Shown here piece after piece: positions 25,581 to 35,703 of a stretch of DNA of 64,000 nucleotides (position 1 is its first letter; each line of letters begins with the position of its first letter). The DNA is from Chamaecyparis obtusa (taxonomy: Eukaryota; Streptophyta; Pinopsida; Cupressales; Cupressaceae), in the NCBI GenBank assembly GCA_027943335.1, contig BSBK01002802.1, forward strand, positions 248,001-312,000. Direction: 5' to 3'. Position numbers and translations under genes: made by a program. The notes below the pieces were generated by a model. The model was not told the origin of the DNA. It worked only from the letters and a program-made list of their open reading frames with translations, and did not search any database.

Positions 25581-27271
25581 ATGGGAGGTGAAAGACACAA
25601 AAGGGAGCCCTCAGATGATAGTGAGAAATGGAGGAGATGGAATAAGGTCTGGAATTCCCTACAGAAAGGGGGAATTTAAACCTTTATTGAAAGGCTCCAT
25701 GGTGGCAAGACAATGGTGACCAAAATGTTCATGAAAAGCTAGAATGAGGGCAGCATGGTGATTGAAGGGAGGAATTTCACGGTCACTGAGGAGGTCATCT
25801 CAAATGTTACTAGTATCCCTATTGTGGGCGAGAAATTTTATAGGGACCATAAAAGTTCAGACTCCGTGGTCAATGATTTTGTGAGGGATGAGGATGAGAA
25901 GAATGCTCTCACCAAAGTCAGAACTTACTATCAACTTGAAGGGATTAAAATGTTGTGGAGATTTTTCTTGAGGGCTCTCATCTCTTATGTTACGTTGGAT
26001 ACCAAGTTCGATAGGATTAGTACCTACCATTTCATCCTCATGAACCACTTTAGACATAGTATGCAGGTTTCTATCTGTTTCTACTTATACGCTTCTATCA
26101 GTGATAATATAAATGGCTATAGGTATAAGGCTATTTCTAATCCTACTCTTCATGAGGGGTTATTACTCTTAATTTATGAATACTTTAAATCCCAAATCAT
26201 GGGGAAGGAAATTTCTGAAAAAGAGGATAGAGTGGATGTTTCTAGCTCTGACTATGTCCCCTCAAACACTGAAGATAGTGTGGGTCTGCATTCGGAGAAC
26301 CAAGAGTATTGTGAAACAAAAAAGAATATTCAGGGTTCTTCCTCTAAGAAGAGAACTGCCAGTATTTTCAAAAAAGAGAAAGTGGTGACACCTTCCAAAT
26401 AATAGGCTAGAACTATTATCTCTTCTTAGGAGGAATACAATGATAATGAGGAAGGGATGAATATGGAAAATGAGGAGGAGGTTTCCAGTGGAAAAGGTTA
26501 AAATAAAAGAGCACCTGCTATGGAGAGGATTTCTAACAAAAAATTCAAGAACAAGGGCAAAAGGTTTAGCTGGTTGTTTCCTAATGATAGGGCCAAGAGT
26601 CATAGGAACACCCCCCTACTAGCTCTCATATTAAGGCTCAGGACAACCACCACGAAGAGCTTGAAGGTAATTACTAGGATGACCCCTCTCCTCAGTCTTT
26701 TCACCCCCACAACTCGGAGGATGATAAGGACCAGAATAATGAGGAGTTTCATTGCAATGTGTCGGTCAAGGGGAGGAAAGTGTGGAAATTTTTTAATGTC
26801 AACACTTCTACTTAGATGGGGATTATCAGGGAAGCCGTTAATCCCAAATTTATTAAGGGTGAGGATGGCAGGATTCAGCTGGAGGATTTGATTGACCCAA
26901 CTCTTGTGGTCCTCAGTGATAACTCGAGGGACATGGAGCTTAACCTTCTCAACAATGCCAAGAACAACATGTTGGATAATTTTAGGTCAATCAAATGGCT
27001 TTACCATGAAGCGGGGGAAATCAAGAACAAATTGAATGGGACTGACAACAATAATGGAGGTAGAGTGAATGAGGAATATAAGAGGCTAGAGACCGGGATA
27101 ATTAATATGGAGGAAAAAATGTTGAGCCTTGAGGACACTCTCAAAGGCATCATGGAGCAGAGTTTCAACATCCTGAGAGCCTCTAATGAGCATATCAAGC
27201 TACTCATTAAGAAAATGGAAGAAAAGCCAGGAGGGAAAGATGTGGTGATCATAAAAGAGGACAATGTGTAG
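25581..27271 (+). pseudogene. LINE third ORF: unassigned plant mobile-element domain plus coiled coil
   Basis: A frame from ATG 25581 runs through three stops (about 25677, 25740 and 26400), and a frameshift near 26605 moves it into the frame that ends at 27271; the intact form would be about 560 residues. The first 210 residues carry FTVTEEVISNVTSIPIVGEK, LWRFFLRALISYVTLD, STYHFILMNHFRH and TLHEGLLLLIYEY. I know this pattern only from uncharacterised plant transposon-associated proteins and cannot give a reaction. A linker rich in acidic and basic residues follows. The C-terminal part (about 26990-27240) has heptad-like spacing (EYKRLETGIINMEEKMLSLE) suggesting a coiled coil. It lies 224 bp after ORF2, inside the element and on the same strand. 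Confidence 0.7.
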
Positions 27272-28440
27272 AAGTTTGATGATGGACCTAGTAAGAGGAC
27301 TAGATCCAGATCAAGAAGAATTTGGAGCATGAAGATTCCATGGACCTCCACAAGATTAAGGAGGCTGCTGATAAAATGGAGATCCCTGAGTCCAAAGAGG
27401 CTACCCTGCATAGGAATATCTCCTGACTATTTTCTTTGGTTCTTCTGGCTGCCCTTGTGTGTTGTTTACTTTTTTGTTGGATTTGTCTTTGTTTTTCTTT
27501 AACTCTCGTCCCTAGTAGTGGCCTATTTCGCTCTTTGTTCCTATAGCTTTTTGTTTGGACTTATGTTTCTATCTTACGCTTTGTATTGGGTTTTAGGCAC
27601 CCTGTAAAACCTATTTTACTTGATCAAAAACATCATCAATTGTAAATATATCATTTTATACCATACTATCATGAAGAAATAAAATATAAAGATCTAGTTC
27701 TCTCTCTGCAATTTTGGTTTAAAGTTATTTTTCATTTCAACCAATCTTGTGTAATTATTGATTGCTAAATCAAATGCCAATTTATGATGCTTGTACAAAC
27801 AAGTTATTTGTTCCTCATGTTTGTCTGATTATCAAGAAAATTTGTGAGATGTGTCTTTCATCCTATTTCTTGTCTAGTTGGCTTTCTCTAGAAGAAATTA
27901 AATTCAATTAGACTGGTGAATATGTGTGGGCTTGACATTTTATGTATTGATAGCATTGGTTGGTTGATGCTGTATTGGGAAATGCATATTGTCTTACAAA
28001 ATTGTACATAGGGTTGAACTAGAATGAATCTGTAACTCAAATAGGAGAAGACATTGGGCTTATCTATAATCAAGAAGTAGATACCTGCTTCATTTTTAAT
28101 CACATATATTTTGAAACCATTCATAAAGCATTCAATTATTTTATTCAAGCAATTTTATAAAGTAAGCAGATAGTTGTCAAGTTACATAATTTGATCTAAC
28201 TCAATAATATTTTCCATCTTGAGAGATCATTCAATCCTAATCTTCTATAAAACACCCTAAACCTAGTATTTGGGTTAAGGAATAGGTCTACCCACCTTGG
28301 TCTCGTAGAGCCAGAAGTGAAGGGGAATTTGATCATTGATTATTCCTGTTCGTTGGCCAAAAATGATTCAAAAATTCTAATAAAATAAGTGGAAAGATTG
28401 CTTGGATTTCCAATCTATGGTTTTGGGAACCAGCATAGTC

Positions 28441-28872
28441 ATTGGGGACTCATATATAACATGTCACAAGCATCGATGGTGGAATACAAATAGGTAGTGA
28501 AATAGGTAGATTGAGAGTTGATACCTCATCATCACCAAGAGAAATTAAGTCCTCCAAATTAGTATCCAATTCAAAATACAATATAAGGAGAAGATCATGA
28601 TTATTATTATTCCATCGAAAGGAGAAATGTGAAACCTTTAAGTGAGGACAATTAATATCCAAGTGACCAATAAAAAAGTATTGTCAATACCAAAAATGGA
28701 TGTCTTCATAATCTAAAGGTTGGACCCATAAGTACTCCCCAACCTATTAAACCACCTTGACTAGGGGAGGTGAAATGTATAGCTCCACAAGGCTACGTGC
28801 ATACTTTTTATGAGAGAACATGGTCATAGCGTTATCCACCATAATAAAATATCCTAACAAATTCTGAAAGCC
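28441..28872. other. Unit-1 core sequence, no gene seen
   Basis: It aligns closely with 36946-37377 in unit 2. No protein motif is recognised on either strand; its value is as alignable sequence for estimating the age of the duplication. Confidence 0.6.
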
Positions 28873-29830
28873 GGGTAAAAGCACAAAGTTATGTCACGTT
28901 TCAGGCTAACATATCAACACAATTGAATTTGAGTATTTCTAACTAAAAAGTAATTTTTTTCAAACATATGGTCTAGCTAGATTCATTAGATGAGTGTTTC
29001 AACTTTTCCAATTGGAAATATCTATTAAATGCATGTTTTATACCAATTTGAGTCCAATTACCAAAGAAATAAAATTATTTTAGAAAAGTGATGTTTCAAT
29101 AACTCCTACTCTTTTTAATAATATTTTTAAAAATATAAAAATACACTTTTATAGAGCTCAGAGTCAAGATTATTGTCATATAAGTTTTATAGTATTTTGA
29201 TTAGATCGAATAAATTATAATTTCAAAATAATGCAAGTAGGTGTTTTAACATTGAAGAAGATGTTGCTTCAAATAAAGAAAAAAATAGTAAATCATATAA
29301 AAAAAATTAAAATATATATTTAACACTAGAGGAGAGAGTCCTCTTCAAGAATATGTAATTTTTTTTTGAATGGTGTAGATTTGATAGGGGAAATTTGACG
29401 GGAGATGAAAACTATCGATTTCAGATCAGTTATACTTTGAGTAGTTATATCAGAGAAAATATACATCAAAAACCAATCTTTCTTCTTTTTTGCACTAGCT
29501 ATGCTTGTCATCTATAACATATTTTGAAATCAGAGGAAAAAAAGATTATTTGTATATACTTGTTTGGTGGGAACTAGACCCCATATTTTCAACATTTTTC
29601 AGCAACTGAAAAATAGACTTCAAAAATTTAAAAAACTATGTCAATTCTTGTTCAAAAAAATTATAAAAAATTATAGGCATAAACTTTATCCAATTGTACA
29701 CATTTCATTTGTTTACATCATCTTCAGATTCTAAACACAAATGCCACATTTATATCGTTAAAGTTTAATAGTTTGTGTGATGTTGACCTTTTCCTTTATA
29801 AAAGTGTGACACAGGTTTGCACTTTTACCC
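28873..29830. mobile_element. 958-bp non-autonomous TIR DNA transposon, copy 2
   Basis: The ends are GGGTAAAAGCACAAAGTTAT on the left and the inverse of GGGTAAAAGTGCAAACCTGT on the right. The interior matches 448-1407 throughout (by eye roughly 85-90%). AGCC flanks both sides (28869-28872 and 29831-29834). The paralogous site in unit 2 (37374-37377) has one AGCC and no element, which proves insertion here and a 4-bp target duplication. No long ORF is present inside. Confidence 0.92.
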
Positions 29831-32800
29831 AGCCCATCTAACAATCTGACTTGCACTAAAAATAAACCAAGAGATTGAGGAGGTGAACACATCTGATAGT
29901 TGGTAAAAGGAATTTATGAGAGGGATAAATGAGGTCACCAAGGCTTGAGGAGAAGCAAATACTTACCCCAAAACAAAGAGGGAGAATGTATAATTGCATA
30001 AGGAATTACAATTGAATAAAAAATAACCAAAAAAACTCCTTACAAAAGGGTAAGTATCTATTTTTTCCTTCATAATTTGGGATGTCATTGATTATAGATC
30101 CAAATATTTATTTATTTGACAAATTCTCAAAAGCCTAAAAATAAGCTACTTATGGGAAATAATTCCTCATTTTTGTTAACCTTCTCACCCAAAACCACTA
30201 CAAAAGGGGAAGGTGTAAGCATTAAAGGAAAATACAAGAAGATGGGATATCAAAACCACTAAGAGATAAACCCTACACAAAGGGGAAGAATCATCCCTAT
30301 GGGTAATATTGGCAAAGGGTTAGAAGGTAAAGTAGGTCTGGACTCCACAAAACTCCGTCATTGGAGGTAGGGGATCATGTATCATACTAAGGGAAAAAGA
30401 GATGAAGAAATCAAAACCAACCAAATACCATGGAACCCCTCCATAGATCATCTTGTAAAAGAAGAGACTCAAATGTAGAGAGTACAAGAGGTCGCTCAAC
30501 CCTAAAAAAAAGTATAGAAACACCCTCAACTATAAGATGGAGAACACGTGGCCTAGAGTGAAATCGATTGCTATTACATCCATAAAGGAGCTAGGTTCAC
30601 ACTAAAACTAACATCAATATTAAAAAAAACTAACATTAATAGGAAGTGAACTAGCATCAACAAGAAATAAATTTTAATTGGCCCACATGGGAAGAAGGGC
30701 ATGAGGAATGGGAGTTGTGGGAGATCTCCATATTTTGATTATATGCTAACTTAATACATTATAAACTTTAATAATTAAAGTATATTGGAAAGAGGAATAT
30801 ATGAGATTCCTATTCTAATTAATGCAACCTAGGATATCTCAATCCTATGTATCAATTAAACAACGAATAGGCCTAAGTACTCTCCGGGATCTTGGGATTA
30901 TGTTCCTTTTTTTAGAAAAATATTGAGGTCGTTGAATGTAGGCAATAGAAATTTAAATGATGCCTATATTGAATAATTCTATAAAATGTAGTATTTACAA
31001 CAAAAAATATAGAAATAGTAAAATGGATCTAGAATGTAAACATAGAGAAGAACCTAGAATTGAAATTTGGAGTTTATTATGATAGATATAAGCATCAAGA
31101 ATATATTTTTTAAGGTGATGAATGCTTAAGAGATGACCAAAAATGAGATCAAGAGTATCCACACATCTATTTCCTAAAAACTAGGGCAAAACTAGTTGGA
31201 AATGGGTGTTGGTCACATATGTCTTGAAGTTTTCATCTATTTGAATTATAATATTATTACAATAATTACAAAAATGATACTTATCTTGATAATTGTTGAT
31301 ATGAAGATAATGTGCTAGATGTTACTAACTCATCCACTTTTAAAGATATATATACAAGAATCTCTATGAAAATATATCATATTTTATAAAATAACTATTT
31401 GTCATTATAGCTCACCTCTAAACTTATAGACTTGACATTTACAAGTGTAGAACTAATCTTTTGTATGAACTTAATCTATTATGCATGGGCTTGATATGAG
31501 AAAATTTTGCTTGATTAAACTCACTTGCATTTTTCTTAGTATCTTAGTTGATGTAAGGATAATTGGTGCTTATGAAAACCTTTAGAGAATCATATAAAAC
31601 CTGTGAGGGTCATGTTTTGAGTTAGAGTTTGAACAAATCAACTTTCTAGATCCAAACCATTGAATTAAGGAAAACAAGCAATCATGTTGTGAATATAGGA
31701 TGAATTAGCATCATTAAGTGCTAAATTATTTTTTAGCACTATCAAAAATTAAATTATAGAATTCTACTAGAATCATTTTCAAATAAGTGAATGAATATTC
31801 ACAAATACAATATAACCAAGCATAAAATAAACACAATACATAGTAATTCAAATCACAACAACTAATAAAGTGGTCAACAATAAATAATCAAAAACATAAA
31901 AATTTAAAAGTGAAGTGGTCTAATACACTATCGTAGAAGTGGCTTAAGTTAGGTCTATAACTATAGATTTGATACAAGGTGATGAAAATATGTTAGCGAT
32001 AAAGAATAAAAATTTGAGGTTTAGTAACTAAGTGAGAGAGATATTTGATGTCATAAGAAAATTGCATGTAGAATAATTTCACTTGTAAGCTAGTTATTAC
32101 ATTTATGACACTCTAATCAAAGGGGTCCCAAAACATACGAGGAAATATATGGATATATAATTTTCATGGTTACAAATATATCATTTGCATCAATTAAATG
32201 ATTAATTCAAATCATAGAAAATATCTTTAATTTTTCCCAATCATATTGAGAATCCTATTTTTTGCACATGAGGATTTATGACTACTAAAACAATATTATT
32301 TATTTGATATTTAACCATTTTAAATCTTCACTTATGATTTGGCAAAAAAAATTGACAATATTATTTTGTAAAAGGTCCATAATATTTTCATAAACCATGA
32401 TGGTGATAGAGTGTATTTTTCGATATAATTATATAGAAAAGTTTTGGCATCAATGTTTTATATCACATTCCGTGATTCATCATTAGGAAGAGGTAAAACT
32501 ATGCAATTGAATACTCTATCTAATTTTAAGTGTGCAAGAGGTTTTCCTTCATGGCTCGGTTCATGTGGTGTAATCCAAAATATCATTGTAAAACTACCAA
32601 TAGATATATCCAAAGTACCCTCAATCTTAATTTGTGCATTTTCAACATTTTTTAATCAAAACCTAATATTGTTAAATCACAATTATTCACAAGATCAGCA
32701 TTATATTAAGTACTTATAATGAAACCCATACCTATATTTTACACACTTCAATTGTTCTAGAAGCATTAATTCCATTGTTCCCCATTTCACTTCTGTAGAA

Positions 32801-33569
32801 ATCTACTTTGATTCAAGAATCTAACATGCATATTGTCAACAATGCTGCTTGTACTTGACTCACTAATATGTAGTCATCATTTTGTTATTATTCTTTTGGT
32901 CTTGAAGACAACAAACACCAACAAATGAATTATACATGACTCAATTACTTAAAAAAAATTCCCCGTCTTTCAATATATTACCACAATTATTCACAAGATC
33001 AACATTATATTAAGTACTTATCATGAAACACATACCTATATTTTACATACTTAAATTTCTAAATTGACTAAAACTTCTAATAATATGTGATAATGTCAAT
33101 CATATTTAACTCATATTTCTCCATCTCTATAACTTTTTTGGGTCATATACGATAAATATTGCTTGATGCAAGTATAGGAAAGGTAAATAGTTGTCGTATT
33201 TTGAGAAAGTAATAAAAAATATGTGTTGGTCATGGTTGGATATAAACAATGATACAACAGAATGAGCCTGTTAATACCTAAGAACTGTGCCTGTCCTTAG
33301 TGCTCATAAACATGCCAAACAACAAATTTATCTGTTTTCAACTCCAAAATTGTATATGCTACCATATTGAAGTCGCATATTCTGTTGGGCTTGCTGTGAA
33401 GAAGATTTCTTAGGCCAGCAGATAAAAATGGCTAGAAATATGTTGAAAACAGCTATAGAATTCCGTTTCAGGCCAACTTTGAAACACAAAAATGAGGCAA
33501 ACAACTCTTTCAAATGTCTATTAATGCCAAACATCCATCAATTTTATGCACTTAGAAAAACCCACCAAT
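29831..33569. other. Unit-1 intergenic sequence
   Basis: No gene is supported. It aligns with unit 2 (37378-38306, 48991-49480 and 50628-52982). At 30767-30771 a single TTATA marks the unoccupied counterpart of the copia insertion site in unit 2, and TATTTTACA at 33039-33047 is the unoccupied counterpart of the MITE site. Short minus-strand frames at 30320-30529 and 37840-38073 are shared by the two units but have no recognisable motif. Confidence 0.6.
32680..33053 (+). repeat. Direct repeat, about 65-70 bp, spaced by about 303 bp
   Basis: Text beginning CAATTATTCACAAGATCA and running through CATACCTATATTTTACA occurs at about 32680-32746 and again at about 32983-33050. Unit 2 has only one copy (about 52069-52130), so either unit 2 lost about 303 bp by recombination between the repeats or unit 1 gained a duplicate. 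Confidence 0.75.
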
Positions 33570-34987
33570 ATGGCTTCACTAATTGTGTTGAGATCAGTTG
33601 CAATTCTGTGTGCTTTTGCCGCCATAGCCAATGCAGCTAATTCTTCTGATTCCATACAACCTCCTATAGGAAACACGTAATTAGATTTTGTTTTTGAAGT
33701 GTTTTTATTGTCAGTTTATATTCAATTGAGTTTATACTAATCAATGGTTAAACTTTTACATTTAGTTTGGCTAATTGAAATTATGTTTGTTCCTTGTTTA
33801 GATTGTTTATCACACTTAAAGGCAGAGGCGTGCAAGTTTACAAGTGTGATCAAAACCTTTCATATAGTCTTGATCATGCCAGTGCAGATTTGTATGAATG
33901 GATTGATTTTACATATTCCAATCCAAAAGGTCAACATTATTTCCTTCCTTATGCTGATGGACAAGGAGGCAAGCCCACCTGGTCATATTTTGATGGGCAG
34001 AACACAACTACCAGTACAGTCACAGGTCAGTGACAGTTAAACCAAAACTCTTCAATAAAAAGAATGGGTTTTCACAGCACATCATAATCTGAAACAAATA
34101 AATTGTGTGAGAATAAAACTGAATTGAATTGTATGCATTTGTATGTGTAATCCATTTAAATTGACATCTTCATTATTTAATTTAGTGATTGAATAGTTTA
34201 TAAGCGTAAATCTTAAATTTCACTTTCGTTTATTTTAATGATAGTTTATGAAGTGTGATATGAAACGTTGATTCAAAATTCATATTCGATCAAATCTAGA
34301 AACAAGAAAATTAACCTTAAACATACATTAGTATAATAGCCAACCTTCATGTGAAGAAGATAAATTACTATGGTGAATCAATGGTATGGAAGAAATGAAA
34401 CCTTAAACATACATTAGTATAATAGCTAATCTTCATGTGAAGAAGATAAATTACATGGTGAATCAATGTTATGGCATTTGACATACGAGTAGAAGTAGAT
34501 TTAAGAGTGATTGAAGAATGATTGATTGGTTGTGGCCTTTGCAGGTAAAGTGATTGGAAGAAAAGAAGAGTTAGACACAATTCCAGATCTATTACTGCAA
34601 GCAACCTCTCATAGTGGCCCTGGTACCTTTGATAAGATCTCCTATGTCTCACGATCCGGGAGCCAAGGTGGTAATATTCTACAAATAGGTTGCAATAATA
34701 CAGGAGAAATCATTCAAATATATTATGAAGCATTTTATAGTTTTTAAATGAGAGAAATGAGTGAACCTGTGGGCGTTCCCTCCACTCTTTCAATTCCAAA
34801 TATAGATGTACCTATAAAGAGCTACTTTGGTCAAGGCATGCAAATATACTCCTTCAATGGATCTGTCTCTTACATGCAAAGAGTTTCTACAACTGGAGGA
34901 AAACCTCCTGAAAATACTAATGGAGCCCAAATTGGAGATATCTACGAGTCTCCATATACTGCAATATATTGGTTTTATGCACCCTAA
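33570..34987 (+). pseudogene. Secreted two-domain DUF3455-like protein, copy 1 (broken)
   Basis: Exons are 33570-33676, 33802-34025 and 34545 onward, with GT/AG introns and frame kept. Residues 1-24 form a signal peptide (MASLIVLRSVAILCAFA, likely cut after ANA). The first domain has the DUF3455 layout: GRGVQVYKCD, HYFLPYADG, KPTWSYFDG, then LLLQATSHSGPGTFDKISYV. An in-frame TAA at 34745-34747 stops it. The same frame then continues for 79 codons into a second domain (GQGMQIYSFNGS, QRVSTTGGKPPEN, YTAIYWFYAP). Compared with copy 2, 397 bp are missing at 34867/34868, between two TCTG tetramers; the loss removes 81 codons plus intron 3 but leaves the frame intact. Function of the family in plants is not established. 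Start chosen because it directly precedes the signal peptide. Confidence 0.82.
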
Positions 34988-35357
34988 TGAGCTAAATGCA
35001 GAGTTATATGTTCAGTTTTGTGTTTTAAGCACTCTAGCATAACAATGATTCTTTCGAAAAATAAGATACAATGTTAGGTGAACTTCACCAACATTGATCA
35101 ATAATTGTAATATTTTATTATGTTTTGATAAAGTATTGAAAATTTGTTTGGTTTATGATAACTTTCAGTTGTATTTATTAATTTCTGATAAATATTTAAT
35201 ATTAAAAATATAAATAAATAAATAATAATATTATTAATTTTTTATTGTTATTTTGTAGATAAAATATTTTAAAATAGATTTATTTCAAAAGAATTATTAA
35301 CTTTTTAAAAATATATTCATTTTTAATAAGATATAATAATTTATTGTAAAAAGAATG

Positions 35358-35453
35358 AAGTGTTTGACATTTGGGGTAAGGAAGAAAACCAGCAAGTTTG
35401 GTGGGTACATCATCAATAGCCGTTTGTACAAATTTTTTTGGCTTTTGGTTTGA
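35358..35453 (+). pseudogene. Orphan fragment of USP exon 3 at the duplication junction
   Basis: It encodes KCLTFGVRKKTSKFGGYIIN and then a divergent tail ending FFWLLV before TGA, matching the C-terminal codons of the USP gene (16922-17017). No upstream USP sequence accompanies it. The preceding bases belong to the 3' flank of the DUF3455 gene copy 1, so this is where the two repeat units join. Confidence 0.88.
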
Positions 35454-35545
35454 ATTTTTTGGTTCTCAAGCTTTGATCAACAAAAAGAATGATTTTTTTT
35501 GGGTCGAGATTATCATGGTTGTGTATCACTTTTTGTTTTAAGCAA

Positions 35546-35703
35546 TGATACTAGTAGAAATATGTTTGGTGGATATTATCAAAGTTTTGATCAACAAAAG
35601 AAATGATACTTGTAGAAATATGTTTAGTAGATATTATCAAAGTTTTGATCAACAAAAGAAATGATACTTGTACGAATGTGTTTAGTAGAGATTATCAAAT
35701 AAC
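35546..35703 (+). repeat. 58-bp minisatellite, expanded in unit 2
   Basis: Units start at 35546, 35604 and 35662 (the last incomplete), each opening TGATACT(A/T)GTA and containing ATTATCAAAGTTTTGATCAA. Unit 1 has only two starts (17091 and 17154), so one unit was added in unit 2 or lost in unit 1. Confidence 0.85.

Larger units (their letters stand above)
19326..27628 (+). mobile_element. LINE (L1-like, about 8.3 kb) with three ORFs
   Basis: An 18-bp direct repeat AACATCATCAATTGTAAA occurs at 19308-19325 and 27629-27646, marking target-primed insertion of an apparently full-length element. Order: ORF1 (19360-21201), ORF2 with endonuclease, RT and RNase H (21198-25357), a third ORF (25581-27271), and a T-rich 3' UTR ending TTACTTGATCAAA with a very short A tail. 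It is not functional: there are in-frame stops in ORF1, many stops and shifts in ORF2, and altered catalytic residues. The length exceeds what I would expect for a plant L1 element because of the third ORF. Confidence 0.88.
18781..28439. other. 9.66-kb block present in unit 1 and absent from unit 2
   Basis: Unit 2 joins GAATGAG directly to TCATTGGGGACTC (36937-36952). In unit 1 the same two flanks are 9.66 kb apart (18774-18780 and 28440 onward). AGT is present at both edges in unit 1, so a microhomology-mediated deletion in unit 2 is the simplest reading. Apart from the LINE it contains 18781-19307 and 27647-28439, in which I see no gene. Confidence 0.75.
16922..35357 (+). repeat. Tandem segmental duplication, unit 1
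   Basis: Sequence starting at 16922 (AAGTGTTTGACATTTGGGGT, in USP exon 3) recurs at 35358. From there the two stretches can be aligned in the same order to 35357 and about 55026. Matching anchor pairs include 17500-18780 with 35860-36943, 28440-30870 with 36944-38306 plus 48991-49110, 31250-32730 with 50630-52060, and 33260-35357 with 52690-55026. Material private to unit 1 is a 9.66-kb block with the LINE (18781-28439), the TIR element at 28873 and a 0.2-kb insertion at 17767. Confidence 0.93.

Noticed and set aside
30320..30529. Minus-strand gene shared by both units (also 37840-38073)
   Set aside because: Shared only because the units are duplicates; there is no motif, the start differs in context, and the frame carries no sign of selection that I can see.
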